A stretch of DNA of 64,000 bases from Saccharibacillus alkalitolerans. GTDB lineage: Bacteria > Bacillota > Bacilli > Paenibacillales > Paenibacillaceae. This document shows positions 33,839 to 44,496 of the stretch, in pieces. Under the pieces are notes generated by a model. The model was not told the origin of the DNA. It searched no databases and saw nothing but the letters and a program-made list of their open reading frames with translations. The number at the start of each line of letters is the position of its first letter. Position 1 is the first letter of the stretch. The stretch spans positions 620,001 to 684,000 of the forward strand of contig NZ_JAAFGS010000003.1 of NCBI RefSeq assembly GCF_011090185.1, in the 5' to 3' direction. The position numbers and the translations under genes were made by a program.

Positions 33839-35857
33839 TTAGTTAAGCAGTTCTTTGACTTTGGAAACGACGTTTTCCGGCGTGAAGCCGTATTCTTCCA
33901 TGACTTTGCCGCCCGGAGCCGAAGCGCCGAATGTGTCGATGGCGAGAATCGCGCCTGCGTCGCCGACGTAGCGTTCCCAGCCGAACGGGCTCGCCATTTC
34001 GACGGCCAGACGGGCTTTGACGTCAGGCAGGATGACGGAGTCGCGGTAAGCTTTGTCCTGCTTCTCGAACAGATCCCAGCTCGGCATGCTGACGACGCGA
34101 ACCTGGATGCCTTCTTCGGCAAGCTTCGCCTGTGCCTTGACGGCCAGCTGCACTTCCGAACCCGTGGCGAGGATCTGGGCGGCAGGCTTGCCGTCCTTAG
34201 CGTCGGACACGACGTAAGCGCCGCGTGTCACGCCTTCCCATGCGCCTTCGACCGTTCCTTCGAGGATCGGCAGGTTTTGACGGGTCAGAACCAGGGCAAC
34301 CGGATTTTCTTTGTTTTGCAGCGAGTAAGCCCATGCCGCGGACGTTTCGTTCGCGTCTGCCGGACGAATTACCGTCAGGCCCGGGATGATGCGTACGGAC
34401 GCCAGCTGTTCGATCGGCTCGTGGGTCGGGCCGTCTTCGCCGACGGCGATGCTGTCGTGCGTCAGCACGTAAGTGACCGGCAGCTTCATCAGCGCGGCCA
34501 GGCGAACCGCCGGACGCAGGTAGTCGGTGAATACGAAGAACGTACCGCCGAACACTTTGATGCCGCCGTGCAGAGCGATCCCGTTCATGGCGCCCGCCAT
34601 GCCGAATTCGCGTACGCCGTAATAGATGTTGCGGCCGGCGCGTTCCTGCGGCGTGAATACCGTGATATCGTTCAGGTGCGTCATCGTCGAGCTTTCCAGG
34701 TCGGCCGATCCGCCGAACAGCTGAGGCACGCGATGCACGACGCCGTTCAGCGCTTTGCCGGAAGCGACGCGGGTCGACATTTCTTTATCTTCCGCTTTGT
34801 ACTTCGGCAGTTCCTTATCCCATTCGATCGGCAGATCGTTGCTGAACGCCATCAGGAATTGAGCGGCCAGCTCAGGGTTTTCTTTTTGGAATTTCTCGAA
34901 CTGGTCGTCCCAGACTTTGTTGGCCAGTTCGCCTTTTTCTTTTACTTTGGCAAAGTGTTCGCGAACTTCGTCCGGCACGTAGAAGTCTTCTTCGTAAACC
35001 CAGTTGTAGAATTCTTTGGTCAGCTTCGTTTCGTCGGAACCGAGCGGGGAACCGTGAGGACCCGCGTGTCCGCCTTTGCCCTGCTTGTTCGGGCTGCCGT
35101 AGCCGATGATCGTCTTGACTTCGATCAGCGTCGGGCGTCCCGTATCCATTTTCGCTTCGGCGATCGCTTTGTCCAGCGCATCGACGTCGTTGCCGTCCTC
35201 GACGCGAAGCACCTGCCAGCCGTAGCCTTCGAAACGCTTCATGACGCTGTCCGTGAACGAGAGCGAAGCTTCGCCGTCCAGCGTGATGTCGTTGGAATCG
35301 TACAGCATGATCAGTTTGCCGAGCTGCATATGTCCGGCCATGGAAGCCGCTTCGTGCGAAACGCCTTCCATGAGGTCGCCGTCGCCGCAGATCGCGTATG
35401 TGTAATGGTCGATCAATTTATAGTCGCCTTTATTGTAGACGGCAGCCGTGTGCGCTTCCGCGATCGCCATGCCGACCGCCATCGCCACGCCTTGACCCAG
35501 AGGTCCGGTCGTCGCGTCGACGCCCGCCGTGTGACCGTATTCCGGGTGGCCCGGCGTCTTGCTTCCCCATTGGCGGAACTGCTTGATTTCGTCCATCGGC
35601 AGGTCGTAGCCCGACAGGTGCAGCAGGCTGTAAAGCAGCATCGAACCGTGGCCCGCGGACAGCACGAAGCGGTCCCGGTTAACCCAGGTCGGGTTGGACG
35701 GGTTATGGTTCATCGTCTTGGCGAAGAGCTGGTAACCCATCGGCGCCGAACCCATCGGCATACCCGGGTGTCCGGATTTCGCCTTCTCGATCGCGTCGAT
35801 CGAAAGGGTACGGATTGTAGCAATCGACAAATCGTCGATTTTGACATTGTTGGCCAT
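33839..35857 (-). CDS. tkt: Transketolase
   Basis: 672-residue thiamine-diphosphate enzyme of the pentose phosphate pathway. The N-terminal PP domain shows [15 protein letters not shown] and the ThDP motif [18 protein letters not shown] with NDITLDG. The Pyr domain has [17 protein letters not shown] and the catalytic segment [22 protein letters not shown]. The C-terminal domain is complete. GAGGAGG lies about nine bases before the ATG. It has its own promoter and terminator. Confidence 0.97.
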   Translation of the reverse strand: MANNVKIDDLSIATIRTLSIDAIEKAKSGHPGMPMGSAPMGYQLFAKTMNHNPSNPTWVNRDRFVLSAGHGSMLLYSLLHLSGYDLPMDEIKQFRQWGSKTPGHPEYGHTAGVDATTGPLGQGVAMAVGMAIAEAHTAAVYNKGDYKLIDHYTYAICGDGDLMEGVSHEAASMAGHMQLGKLIMLYDSNDITLDGEASLSFTDSVMKRFEGYGWQVLRVEDGNDVDALDKAIAEAKMDTGRPTLIEVKTIIGYGSPNKQGKGGHAGPHGSPLGSDETKLTKEFYNWVYEEDFYVPDEVREHFAKVKEKGELANKVWDDQFEKFQKENPELAAQFLMAFSNDLPIEWDKELPKYKAEDKEMSTRVASGKALNGVVHRVPQLFGGSADLESSTMTHLNDITVFTPQERAGRNIYYGVREFGMAGAMNGIALHGGIKVFGGTFFVFTDYLRPAVRLAALMKLPVTYVLTHDSIAVGEDGPTHEPIEQLASVRIIPGLTVIRPADANETSAAWAYSLQNKENPVALVLTRQNLPILEGTVEGAWEGVTRGAYVVSDAKDGKPAAQILATGSEVQLAVKAQAKLAEEGIQVRVVSMPSWDLFEKQDKAYRDSVILPDVKARLAVEMASPFGWERYVGDAGAILAIDTFGASAPGGKVMEEYGFTPENVVSKVKELLN

Positions 35858-35922
35858 GTTCTAATATCCTCCTCGGTCGTTTCCGGCATGCCGGAAGCGG
35901 ATTGTGAAGACTCCTGTGATCC

Positions 35923-35951
35923 AGTATATCACTTTGAAACATTCATTTCCA
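35923..35951 (-). promoter_or_regulatory. Possible tkt promoter
   Basis: On the minus strand TGGAAA (35951-35946), 17-base spacer, TATACT (35928-35923). The -10 is good, the -35 partial. It lies 66 bases before the start codon. Confidence 0.5.
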
Positions 35952-36136
35952 TAGGATTCGGGATAAAGCCCGGAATTTGAAGAATCTCCGCGAAAAAGAC
36001 CGTTTTCCCGAACTTCGTCCGCCGCGCCTACATGACCCTTTACCCGAGATGCCGTGCGGTTATTCGCCGCGGAACAAGTTTGCGGCGAATCCCCTCGCGG
36101 AATCGCGGCCGTCGTTCGGTCCCGCTTGCCGGCTCG

Positions 36137-37603
36137 TCAGACGCCGCGCGCGAACAGCTTTTCCCTTTTTTCGCGGTCCGGATCGAGTTCGGGCAGCGTT
36201 TCCGCGCCGAAGATCATCGTCGTCCGGCTGTCCGTGTCGTAAGGCGCCCAAGGCAGCGCTCCCGTCGAAGGATCGCCGGATGCGGCGAACGCCTGCCAGG
36301 CGCCGCGCATGGCTTCGGACAGATTATGCATGGACGGTTCGATCCGCACGCCCATTCGCGGCAGCAGAACCAGATTGCCGAATACGAACGGAATTTCGGC
36401 GGCATGGACCGCTTTCCCGAAAAACGGGTGCCCGGGCAGCGACCAGTCGAAACGGTACATCCATACCGGCGCATGCCGGGCCTGCGCTTCCGCGAGCGCC
36501 AACGCCGACCGCCAGAAATACAGCTCCGTCATCATTCGCGCCTGCCCCTCGACGGTGGAAGGATACTGCGCGACCCACTCTTCCGCGTTATCCAATCCCG
36601 CGATCGCGCGCAGCGTGCGGGCCGATTGTTCCGGTTCCAGACGCTGCGATTCTTCGCGGAAAAAGAAAGCCCCTTCCTCCTTGTTCGTGCCGACGATCAG
36701 CGGAATTCCCGCCGCCGAGCCTTCCGATATGGCCCGAAGCGGCTCTTCGGGAAGCGTCGACGGCTCCAGCGCGGGCTGGAACGCAAGCGCCGGGAAATCT
36801 TCGCCGGCGTTCTCCAGTCCCGCTCCGGCGGCCAGCAGATCTTCCGCCGCCAGCGTCTTGAGCGTCTCCAGGTTTCCCCCGTCCACGTTCAGCCGGCGCA
36901 AATAAGCCGCCGCGACGCTCTCCGCTTGCGCGGCCGACATGGCCTGGGCGCCTCCGCTCTGCAGGACGGCTTTGTGGAATAATCCTTTTGCGGCCGGCAT
37001 CGCCAGCAGCGCGGCGACGCTCATCGAGCCCGCCGACTCCCCGAACAAGGTCACGTTGTCCGGATCTCCGCCGAACGCCGCGATATTTTCCCGCACCCAC
37101 TTCAGAGCCATCACCTGATCGGACAGTCCCGCATTGGAGTCGAATGCCTCTCCGAGCGGCGCCAGGTGCAGGAACCCGAACGGACCCAACCGGTAATTGA
37201 GCGAAACGACGACGCACCGCCCGCGCAGCGCCAGCTGGGTCCCGTCGTAGAGCGGAATGCTGGACGAGCCCGATACGAAGGCTCCGCCGTGGATCCACAC
37301 CATGACCGGAAGACCTTCTCCGCCGTCTTCCGGCGCCCATACGTTCAAGAACAGACAGTCCTCGGACATCTCCGGAACGCCGCCGCCGAACGTCGACGCT
37401 TCATCGGGCACCGGCTGCGGGCAGACCGGTCCGAACGTCAGCGCGTCCCGAATGCCGGTCCAGGCTTCCGGCGGCTGAGCCGCGCGAAAGCGCAGCCCGC
37501 CCACCGGAGGTCTGGCGTACGGCACGCCTTTCCACGATACGGCACCGTTTGCCGCCGCTCCACGAATTTCTCCCTGCTTTGTGGCCATTGTTCTATACTC
37601 CAT
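36137..37603 (-). CDS. Carboxylesterase type B (para-nitrobenzyl esterase-like)
   Basis: 488-residue alpha/beta-hydrolase. The nucleophile is Ser190 in FGESAGSMSV, the oxyanion hole is WIHGGAFVSGSS, the acid is expected in GTNKEEGAFFF and the histidine in VHAAEIPFVFGN. EDCLFLNVWAP is the second family signature. There is no signal peptide, so it is cytosolic. The start could be ATG 37603 (after AGGAG) or ATG 37588 (GGAG nine bases upstream). The natural substrate is unknown. A terminator separates it from the lacI gene upstream. Confidence 0.93.
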   Translation of the reverse strand: MEYRTMATKQGEIRGAAANGAVSWKGVPYARPPVGGLRFRAAQPPEAWTGIRDALTFGPVCPQPVPDEASTFGGGVPEMSEDCLFLNVWAPEDGGEGLPVMVWIHGGAFVSGSSSIPLYDGTQLALRGRCVVVSLNYRLGPFGFLHLAPLGEAFDSNAGLSDQVMALKWVRENIAAFGGDPDNVTLFGESAGSMSVAALLAMPAAKGLFHKAVLQSGGAQAMSAAQAESVAAAYLRRLNVDGGNLETLKTLAAEDLLAAGAGLENAGEDFPALAFQPALEPSTLPEEPLRAISEGSAAGIPLIVGTNKEEGAFFFREESQRLEPEQSARTLRAIAGLDNAEEWVAQYPSTVEGQARMMTELYFWRSALALAEAQARHAPVWMYRFDWSLPGHPFFGKAVHAAEIPFVFGNLVLLPRMGVRIEPSMHNLSEAMRGAWQAFAASGDPSTGALPWAPYDTDSRTTMIFGAETLPELDPDREKREKLFARGV

Positions 37604-37711
37604 CGTCTCTCCTGCCTTTCCGCATCGAACGACTGTTTTTTAACTCTTTCCTGTTCATTTAAACATAGGGCCGAGTGCCGGTTCAAATTCTCGCCCTCTT
37701 TCCTCCCATGC

Positions 37712-37741
37712 AAAAAAGCGCCTTCCCTGCAGGGAAGGCGC
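37712..37741 (-). terminator. Terminator after the second lacI gene
   Basis: GCGCCTTCCCTG (37718-37729) is followed at once by its complement CAGGGAAGGCGC (37730-37741). Six T follow on the minus strand. Confidence 0.88.
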
Positions 37742-37792
37742 GGATGACCGAACCGCCGATTCAAGACGCTCGGCAAAAAAAGGAATACGTTT

Positions 37793-38782
37793 TCAACCGA
37801 TCGATCCCGCGGGCTCGTTCAGCGTCCCGACGGAGCCTCCTTCGATCAGCCTGACCTGCAGACGTTCGTGCTCGACCGGCTCGCCCGCCAAAATCTTGAG
37901 CAGATGCTCCGCGGCCGCGGCTCCCCATTTGGCCCGGGAATAATCGACCGTCGCCAGGCGGGGCTGCAGATACTTGGTCAGTTCGATGTTATCGAAGCCG
38001 ATCAGATGAACGTGTTCGCCGATCTTCAGTTCCGTCTCCGCCAGCACGTTGCAGATGCCGACCGCCATCTCGTCGTTCAAGCAGAAGACCGCCACCGGTT
38101 CCGCGTACTCGTCGAGGATGATCCGCGCCGCGGCCTCTCCGCCTTTTTTTTCGAAGTTGCTGCGGATTTCCTTCAGCGTCACGTCCGGATAACCGGCCGC
38201 GATCTGCCGCACGGCGGCCAGACGCTGATTCGAATCGTACGAATTTTCCGGTCCCGTAACGACATACAGCCGGCGATGCCCGCGTTCAAGCAGATAGTTC
38301 ATCGCCGCCGCCGCGCCGGCTTGATTATCGAGCAGCACGCGATTGATGTTCGGATGAATCAGCTCGCGGTCCAGCACGACGATCCGGTGCCCCCGATCCG
38401 CATACCGCAAAATCTCTTCGCTGTCGAAGCCCGAGTCGAGAATGACGGCGCCGTCGATCATCCGCTCGGGCAGCATCCGGTGCGACTGAATGCCGCTGCA
38501 TACGATCATGTCGTAACCGCTTCGGTTGAGCACGTCTTTGACGCCGTCGAGCAGATCGCCGTAGACATCGCCGCGGAAGTCGGTCAGGAACACGCCGATA
38601 ATGCGGGATTCCCTCTTCTTCAGCGTACGCGCCGCGGCGTTCGGCACGTAATTGAGTTCCTCGGCGATCGCCAGGATGCGCGAACTGGTCTCGTCCGTCA
38701 CCTTGCTGCTGCCGTTTAACGCGTAAGACACCGTCGAAATCGATACTCCCGCCTTTTTGGCAATATCCTTGATACTTACCAA
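37793..38782 (-). CDS. LacI-family transcriptional regulator, distal
   Basis: 329-residue regulator: an N-terminal helix-turn-helix (IKDIAKKAGVSISTVSYALNGSSKVTDETSSRI, e.g. GVSISTVSYALNG), hinge helix NAAARTLKKR, then a sugar-binding core with FCLNDEMAVGICNVL and LIGFDNIELTKYLQP. The start is TTG 38782, with GGGGAG eight bases upstream. It lies 99 bases after the GH94 gene, with only a weak hairpin between (38839-38866), so it may be read from the same transcript. It probably senses a sugar of the locus; there is no operator-like palindrome in front of it. Confidence 0.92.
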   Translation of the reverse strand: MVSIKDIAKKAGVSISTVSYALNGSSKVTDETSSRILAIAEELNYVPNAAARTLKKRESRIIGVFLTDFRGDVYGDLLDGVKDVLNRSGYDMIVCSGIQSHRMLPERMIDGAVILDSGFDSEEILRYADRGHRIVVLDRELIHPNINRVLLDNQAGAAAAMNYLLERGHRRLYVVTGPENSYDSNQRLAAVRQIAAGYPDVTLKEIRSNFEKKGGEAAARIILDEYAEPVAVFCLNDEMAVGICNVLAETELKIGEHVHLIGFDNIELTKYLQPRLATVDYSRAKWGAAAAEHLLKILAGEPVEHERLQVRLIEGGSVGTLNEPAGSIG

Positions 38783-38838
38783 TCCACTCGCTCCCCTGTC
38801 TGGTTGCCTTTTTCTAGATATCTCAATCTAACAGACAA

Positions 38839-38866
38839 CAAAGGCGATCCGTCAAGATCGCCTTGT
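38839..38866 (-). terminator. Weak hairpin between GH94 gene and lacI
   Basis: AAGGCGAT (38841-38848) pairs with ATCGCCTT (38857-38864). The T-run is poor on the minus strand (TTTGTT) and better on the plus strand. It may cause partial termination. Confidence 0.45.
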
Positions 38867-38881
38867 GTTTTTCGGTGAATT

Positions 38882-41800
38882 TTATACGAAAATTTCGATT
38901 TTATTCCCTTCTTTGGAAGCGGAAGCCTCGAAATCGGCCCGTCCGATACGCACGCCGCCTTCGCGGTAGCGGTTGCCTCCGATCCGTTCGCCGATCTCTT
39001 TGCCGTTCAGCTTGACCGTACCGGCTTCTCCGGCGCCGATCCGGTAAACGAACGTCGCCGGAATGCCGTCGTAGCTGAAGTCCAGGCTCAATCCGTCCAG
39101 CGAGGCCGGAAGCACCGGATCGACGATCAGGTCGCCGCCTTCCTGACGGATGCCCAGCACGCTGCCGATCAGCTGGTTCATGTAGATCCCCGGGCCGCTG
39201 GAGTAAATTCTCCATCCGCCCTTCACCGCCACATCCCCGCTCTTCAGCTCGCCGAATCTTTCCTGCGCCTCGTAACGGTTGTTGAATTTGCCGTCGGAGC
39301 TGCTGAAGTACGAGTTGCTCTGACGCAGTTCCGCGTTAGGCACGACTTTTTGGATGCCGACCGGATTGATCATGGCAAGCCCGTTCCACGTTTCGTCCGC
39401 ACGGCCCAGCTTCGCCATCGCTTCGACGTAGCGGATATGCGCGTGCACGTACTGCAGCCCGATCTCGCGGCCGAAGTTCGACGCCTGCTCGGCGCGCTTG
39501 AAGTGCGAGCTGACGCCTCCCGCGTACTGCGCGGGGCGGTTCATCAGACGCACGCCGTCCGGACAGAAGAATTCGCGCTTGATCAGATCGTAGTGCGCTT
39601 TCGCCTGCTCCGGCTCCAGCAGTTCCGCGATCATGCTGCGCGTCATCGGCAGCAGCCGGTAATGGATGCCCGTCTCGCTGTCGCTCGGGTGCAGCATCGG
39701 CTTCGGCTTGTCGGCTTCCTCCATGTACACGAAGCCCGGAATGACGTCCGTGTTCAGCATGTACCGCCCGAAGTCGGCGCGGATGCCTTCGGCCAGCCCG
39801 GCCAGCTCGTCCGCGAACGCCGCGTCATGCTCGCGGATCGCCCCCGACAGCACATTGACCGTCTGATACGTCAGCGCGACCGTCCAGCTGCTGACCATGT
39901 ACTGCTTGAGCTGCGCGTTGGCCGGCTGCAGCGTATCGTCCCAGTCGCCGTCGCCGTACGAGGACAGGAACGTGTCGTGCAGGAAATGTTCCTTGATGTA
40001 GCCGATCTCTTTTTTCGCGTGATCCAAGATGCTGTAGGCTTCTTTCGTAAAGCCGAATTCGTGCTTGACGGTGTACGGAACTTTTTCGTCCAAGAGGGCG
40101 AAATCCCGCGTCGTTTTCAAATAATCGGCCAGCACTTTAAGCGGCCATACGATGATGTCGCCGTGGCTCTCTTCCTGCTGGATCGCGAAATACTTGTCGA
40201 ACATGAACCACTGCGGCCAAGCGCCGTCGTCCTCGTACTGGTGCGAATAGACGGTCTTCAGAATGTCGCGGACCTGCCCGAATTTCTGCGTCGCCATGAA
40301 GTACTCGACCGGCCCCTGGCAGACGTCCCGCGTTCCCCACGCCGCGCCGCCGTACTGCTCCAGGCCGTGCGGGGAGGAGTAATGGACGAGCATATTATGG
40401 GTATACCACCAGGCGAGGGCATTGACCTTGAACAGTTCTTCGTGCGTCGCGCTTCCGTCCTTCGACAGGCGGAAGCCGTTCATGACGTCCCGGTAGAATT
40501 CGCGGTAATTCACGATCTCTTCTTCCAGCGAACGCTCGGCAAAAGGAATCTCTTCGCCGTCCAGCAGCCCTTGAATCGTCAGCGTCCATTCCGCGCTCGG
40601 CGCAAGCGTCAGCGCAACCAGCGAAGCATCGCCGGAATTGACGCCGTCCGCCAGCACCGTCTCGTCGCCGACTGACGCTTCCGCGCCGTCGACTTTCATG
40701 CGGTAAGCGAGTTCCGGGTACGAGGAAGCGCTGAGCGAAGCCGAGTCGGCCGTAAAGGTCAGCGTGCCGGCCCGCTCCGTCATATGCAGCGGGAATTCGT
40801 ATTCGTTCACGTTCATCGTAACCTGCGTCGTGACCAGGTAACGGTACGGGCGGCCGCTTTTCGATTGCACGTTCAGGCGCACTTCAGGGCTGTCGACGGT
40901 CGTGAAGGTCGTGACGAAGATCGTATCGGTCTCCGTTTTGTACGTCCAGCGCGCATAGTTGAAGCCGATCTCGAACAGCGACGGCATCGTGAGCAGGCGG
41001 TACCGCCCTTCGATCTCGACATAAATGCGCTGGCCGGCCGTCTTCGGAACGTTGAGCGCGCTGCGCGCGTTGCTCATCATTTTGTTGAAGTTCGTATTGC
41101 CCAGCACGAGCTGAGAGTTGAAAATGCCGTACATGTACGCCGTCGTCGCCATCACCGGGACGCCGAAGGTTACGTTGCCTCCGCTCATCAGGATGTGGCC
41201 GTGCGGGCGCTCCACAAGGCGTTCTTTTTCCTTCAGGACGACGTGCTCGTACGTATCCGTGAAAAAGGCCAACAGCTTGCCGCCGGCGCGCTCTTCTTCG
41301 TAACGGTTCGGGAACAGCGACGCGATTTCTTCTTCGCTCAAGTCCAGCGTCCGCAGCGGCTCGCCGATCGAGTCTTTAAGCGATGCCGCGGGCAGAGCTT
41401 GAAGTTCGCCGTCCGCTTCGGCTTCGTAAGCCTTCCATGCCGCCTGCACGTCGTCCGCGAATTCGAGCTCCGTGATCGCGGCCGGATGATCGGCGCGGTA
41501 CAGGCCGTAGAAGACGAAACGCGCTTCCCCGCTCAACGCGACCAGTTCCGACTGCAGCGCGGTATAAGCGAATTCGTATTGGTACACTTCGTTTGCCAGC
41601 TGTCCGACGGTCAACGATTCCGGCACGTTGCTCTCTTTGTACGATTGGCCGAAGAACTGGAATCCGTCGGTCGAGTAACCGGCCGCGCGCGTCAAGGAAC
41701 CCTGCTGCATGTACGGAAACGCTCCGCCCTGCGGCTGATTCTGGCGGGAGCAGACGACATAGCCGTTCTTCTCGTCCCGGAACACGGCATGGTCGATGTA

Positions 41801-42235
41801 CTGCGACAGGTATGCCTCGTTGCTGCGTACGGCGCCCGGATCGGCGTTGCCGACGTCCTGGCCGTATACGAGATCGATGTTGACGCCTTCGCCGCGCGTC
41901 TTCACGTCCCAGAACCAGACGTCGCGGTCCGTTACGGCGAAGGTCACCGTATAAGAGATGCCCTCGATCTGTCCTTCCCATACGACACGCTTCGAACCGC
42001 GGCTGACTTTGCTTCCGGAACGGATGCCGAGCAGCGGGTGGAACGAAATGCCCGATTCCCGGTGAAGCCGCAGGTACAAATTGTTCAGCGAGCCGTCGAG
42101 CGGAGAAGACAGCAGCTGGTTAAGCATCGTTTTGCCGCCGAGCGCCTGATACAGGTCGCCGCTCGGCCAGAAGGTGAAGTTCAGGCTTCCCGCCTGAACA
42201 TTGAACTTCGAGTTTGGATTTGCCATGGTCGTCAT
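38882..42235 (-). CDS. GH94 phosphorylase, probable 1,2-beta-oligoglucan phosphorylase
   Basis: 1117-residue GH94 glycoside phosphorylase. The N-terminal beta-sandwich spans roughly residues 1-600 and the (alpha/alpha)6 catalytic barrel follows from about 610. The catalytic acid is expected at Asp764 in YGDGDWDDTLQPAN, a sequence form characteristic of the long SOGP subgroup rather than cellobiose phosphorylase (GDWNDGM). WGTRDVCQGPVEYFMA and GGVSSHFKRAEQ are further GH94 marks. SOGPs reversibly phosphorolyse beta-1,2-gluco-oligosaccharides to glucose 1-phosphate. Length and neighbours (GH3, solute-binding protein, two permeases, LacI) agree with the characterised Listeria innocua locus. There is no signal peptide. 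ATG 42235 follows GGGAGTG. Confidence 0.88.
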   Translation of the reverse strand: MTTMANPNSKFNVQAGSLNFTFWPSGDLYQALGGKTMLNQLLSSPLDGSLNNLYLRLHRESGISFHPLLGIRSGSKVSRGSKRVVWEGQIEGISYTVTFAVTDRDVWFWDVKTRGEGVNIDLVYGQDVGNADPGAVRSNEAYLSQYIDHAVFRDEKNGYVVCSRQNQPQGGAFPYMQQGSLTRAAGYSTDGFQFFGQSYKESNVPESLTVGQLANEVYQYEFAYTALQSELVALSGEARFVFYGLYRADHPAAITELEFADDVQAAWKAYEAEADGELQALPAASLKDSIGEPLRTLDLSEEEIASLFPNRYEEERAGGKLLAFFTDTYEHVVLKEKERLVERPHGHILMSGGNVTFGVPVMATTAYMYGIFNSQLVLGNTNFNKMMSNARSALNVPKTAGQRIYVEIEGRYRLLTMPSLFEIGFNYARWTYKTETDTIFVTTFTTVDSPEVRLNVQSKSGRPYRYLVTTQVTMNVNEYEFPLHMTERAGTLTFTADSASLSASSYPELAYRMKVDGAEASVGDETVLADGVNSGDASLVALTLAPSAEWTLTIQGLLDGEEIPFAERSLEEEIVNYREFYRDVMNGFRLSKDGSATHEELFKVNALAWWYTHNMLVHYSSPHGLEQYGGAAWGTRDVCQGPVEYFMATQKFGQVRDILKTVYSHQYEDDGAWPQWFMFDKYFAIQQEESHGDIIVWPLKVLADYLKTTRDFALLDEKVPYTVKHEFGFTKEAYSILDHAKKEIGYIKEHFLHDTFLSSYGDGDWDDTLQPANAQLKQYMVSSWTVALTYQTVNVLSGAIREHDAAFADELAGLAEGIRADFGRYMLNTDVIPGFVYMEEADKPKPMLHPSDSETGIHYRLLPMTRSMIAELLEPEQAKAHYDLIKREFFCPDGVRLMNRPAQYAGGVSSHFKRAEQASNFGREIGLQYVHAHIRYVEAMAKLGRADETWNGLAMINPVGIQKVVPNAELRQSNSYFSSSDGKFNNRYEAQERFGELKSGDVAVKGGWRIYSSGPGIYMNQLIGSVLGIRQEGGDLIVDPVLPASLDGLSLDFSYDGIPATFVYRIGAGEAGTVKLNGKEIGERIGGNRYREGGVRIGRADFEASASKEGNKIEIFV

Positions 42236-42289
42236 GAATGCTTCACTCCCAATTCCGTCAGTATGCGGTCCCCGGTACCGGGGCCGATG

Positions 42290-44452
42290 TTAAATCAAGG
42301 TAAAAGAACCGTTCAGCGTATCCGCGCTGCTGCGGCCGACGAACACGTCGAACCGTCCGGGATCGCTCTTGAAGCTCAAATCCGAATGGTGGTAGCGCAG
42401 CTGTTCTTCGTTCAGGGTGAATACGGCGGTGCCGCTTTCCCCCGGCGCCAGATCGAGCTTCACGAAGCCTTTCAGTTCGCGCACCGGGCGCACGACGTCG
42501 CCCGCGATATCGCGAACGTACAGCTGTACCGTTTCCGTGCCGGCGCGACTGCCGGTGTTGGTCACGTTCACGCTGATCGCGATCGGGGAATCCGGCGTCA
42601 TCTTATCCGAAGAAAGCTTAAGACCGTCGTATTCGAAGGTCGTATAGGACAGCCCGAAGCCGAACGGCAGCAGCGGTTCGTTCGGGGCGTCGAGATACTG
42701 CGAGACGTAGCGGACCTGAGCGTCTGGCGCTCCCTGCGGGCGGCCGGTGTTGAAGTGATTGTAATAGACGGGAACCTGGCCCACCGAATGCGGGAACGAC
42801 ATGGTCAGCCGCGCCGAAGGGTTGACGGCGCCGATCAGGATGTCGGCGACCGCCGCTCCCCCTTCGCTGCCTGGGAACCAGGCTTCGACGACGGCATCGA
42901 CCCGATCGTACATGCCGTGCAGATCAAGCGGACGGCCGTTGAACAGAACGGCGGCCGTCGGCTTGCCCAGCTCCGCGATGCGGGCGACGAGATCAAGCTG
43001 AACCTGCGGCAGACGGATATCCGTCCGGCAGCCGGCTTCGCCGCTCATCTCGGACGCTTCGCCGAGCGCCAGCACGATCACGTCGGCCGCGGCAGCGGCG
43101 TTCAGCGCTTCGCGCAGCTGCTCTTCGGTGCCTTCTTCGATGCCGCATCCTTCGGCCACCGCCGGATTGCCCGGACCCAGACGCTCGGCCAGCGCGGCGT
43201 CCAGCTTAACGGCATCTTCCGTCGAACCGTCCCACGACCATGGGCCGAGAATGTCCCCACTCCGCGCGAAAGGTCCGATCAAGGCGACTTTGGCATCCGG
43301 TTTGAGCGGCAGCACGCCGTCGTTTTTGAGCAGGACGGTCGATTGGGCCGCCAGTTCGTACGCCGCTTCGCGGTGCTCCCGACTGAACACGATTTCCGCT
43401 TCTCGCTCGGGACTTGCGCCGCGGTTCGGATTGTCGAACAGACCGAGCTTGTCTTTGAGCCTGAGAATGCGAAGCACGGCTTCGTCGACCAGCGCTTCGT
43501 CCACGCGTCCGCCGCGGACGAGCTCCGGCAGTTCGTGCACGTAGCAGGCGGTCATCATCTCGATGTCCACGCCGGCCCGGATCGCCCGGTAGGCGGCTTC
43601 GCGCTCGTCTTCGGCCGCGCCGTGCGGGATCAATTCCTTGACGGCGCCCCAGTCGGAGATCAGTACGCCGTCGAAGCCCCATTCTTCCCGCAGCAAGCTG
43701 CGCATAAGCTTTTCGTTGGCGCTGGCCGGAATGCCGTCGATCGTATTGAACGACGTCATGACCATCTCGCAGCCTTCTTCGAGCGCGGCCTTATAAGCCG
43801 GAAGATAATATTCGCGCATCTGGCGTTCGGACAGGTCGACCGTATTGTAGTCCCGCCCGGCCTCCGAAGCTCCGTACGCGGCAAAGTGCTTGACGCAGGC
43901 GGCGACGCGTTCGGTCTCCTCTTTCAGGTCTTCGCCCTGGAATCCCCGAACGAAAGCCCGGGCGAACAGACTGTTCAAATACGGATCTTCGCCCGTCGAT
44001 TCCATGACGCGTCCCCAGCGGGGATCGCGCACCAGATCGACCATCGGCGCAAACGTGACATGGATGCCGGACACGGCCGCTTCGCGCGCCGCGATCTCCG
44101 CGCTTTTCTGCGCCAACTCGGCATTCCAGGAACAGCCGATCGCCAGCGGCACGGGGAAAATCGTTCGGAACCCGTGTACGATATCCGCCATGAACAGCAG
44201 CGGGATACCGTGCGGATTTTTTTTCATGTGGGCTTCCTGTACGGCGATCGCGCCCGCCGCGCCCGCGTAGCCCAAAACGGAACCGCTGCTTGCGATCATC
44301 GAATCGGTGATTCCCATTGCTTGCATCGGTCCGGTAATCTGACCCTCGTCGTCCACGCCCTCGTAGAAAGGAGCGGCCAGCTGGACCAGCTGAGCGATTT
44401 TCTCTTCGAGCGTCATTCGGCCGATCAGGCCGAGAAGCTGCTGATTGTCCAT
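42290..44452 (-). CDS. bglX: GH3 beta-glucosidase
   Basis: 720-residue intracellular GH3 enzyme. The N-terminal TIM barrel holds the nucleophile Asp267 (GVLISDWGA) and the substrate-binding KHF (188-190). The second domain contains the region of the acid/base, and a fibronectin III-like domain forms the end (TETVQLYVRDIAGDVVRPVRELKGF). No signal peptide is present. GGAGG lies seven bases before the ATG. In beta-1,2-glucan loci the partner GH3 enzyme cleaves sophorose left by the phosphorylase; that specificity is inferred from position. The stop is 54 bases before the GH94 start. Confidence 0.92.
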   Translation of the reverse strand: MDNQQLLGLIGRMTLEEKIAQLVQLAAPFYEGVDDEGQITGPMQAMGITDSMIASSGSVLGYAGAAGAIAVQEAHMKKNPHGIPLLFMADIVHGFRTIFPVPLAIGCSWNAELAQKSAEIAAREAAVSGIHVTFAPMVDLVRDPRWGRVMESTGEDPYLNSLFARAFVRGFQGEDLKEETERVAACVKHFAAYGASEAGRDYNTVDLSERQMREYYLPAYKAALEEGCEMVMTSFNTIDGIPASANEKLMRSLLREEWGFDGVLISDWGAVKELIPHGAAEDEREAAYRAIRAGVDIEMMTACYVHELPELVRGGRVDEALVDEAVLRILRLKDKLGLFDNPNRGASPEREAEIVFSREHREAAYELAAQSTVLLKNDGVLPLKPDAKVALIGPFARSGDILGPWSWDGSTEDAVKLDAALAERLGPGNPAVAEGCGIEEGTEEQLREALNAAAAADVIVLALGEASEMSGEAGCRTDIRLPQVQLDLVARIAELGKPTAAVLFNGRPLDLHGMYDRVDAVVEAWFPGSEGGAAVADILIGAVNPSARLTMSFPHSVGQVPVYYNHFNTGRPQGAPDAQVRYVSQYLDAPNEPLLPFGFGLSYTTFEYDGLKLSSDKMTPDSPIAISVNVTNTGSRAGTETVQLYVRDIAGDVVRPVRELKGFVKLDLAPGESGTAVFTLNEEQLRYHHSDLSFKSDPGRFDVFVGRSSADTLNGSFTLI

Positions 44453-44475
44453 ACCGAGTCCTCCAAACCTTCAAA

Positions 44476-44496
44476 AGTCAAAGTCAAAGTCAAAAT
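44476..44496 (-). repeat. Triplicated TTTGAC hexamer before the GH3 gene
   Basis: On the minus strand TTTGAC occurs three times in a row and is followed by TTTTGAAGG, ending about 10 bases before the GGAGG of the GH3 gene. The remaining gap 44500-44670 shows no gene. The stretch CATTTTACAATTTTATC near 44510 could contain a -10 box. Confidence 0.6.
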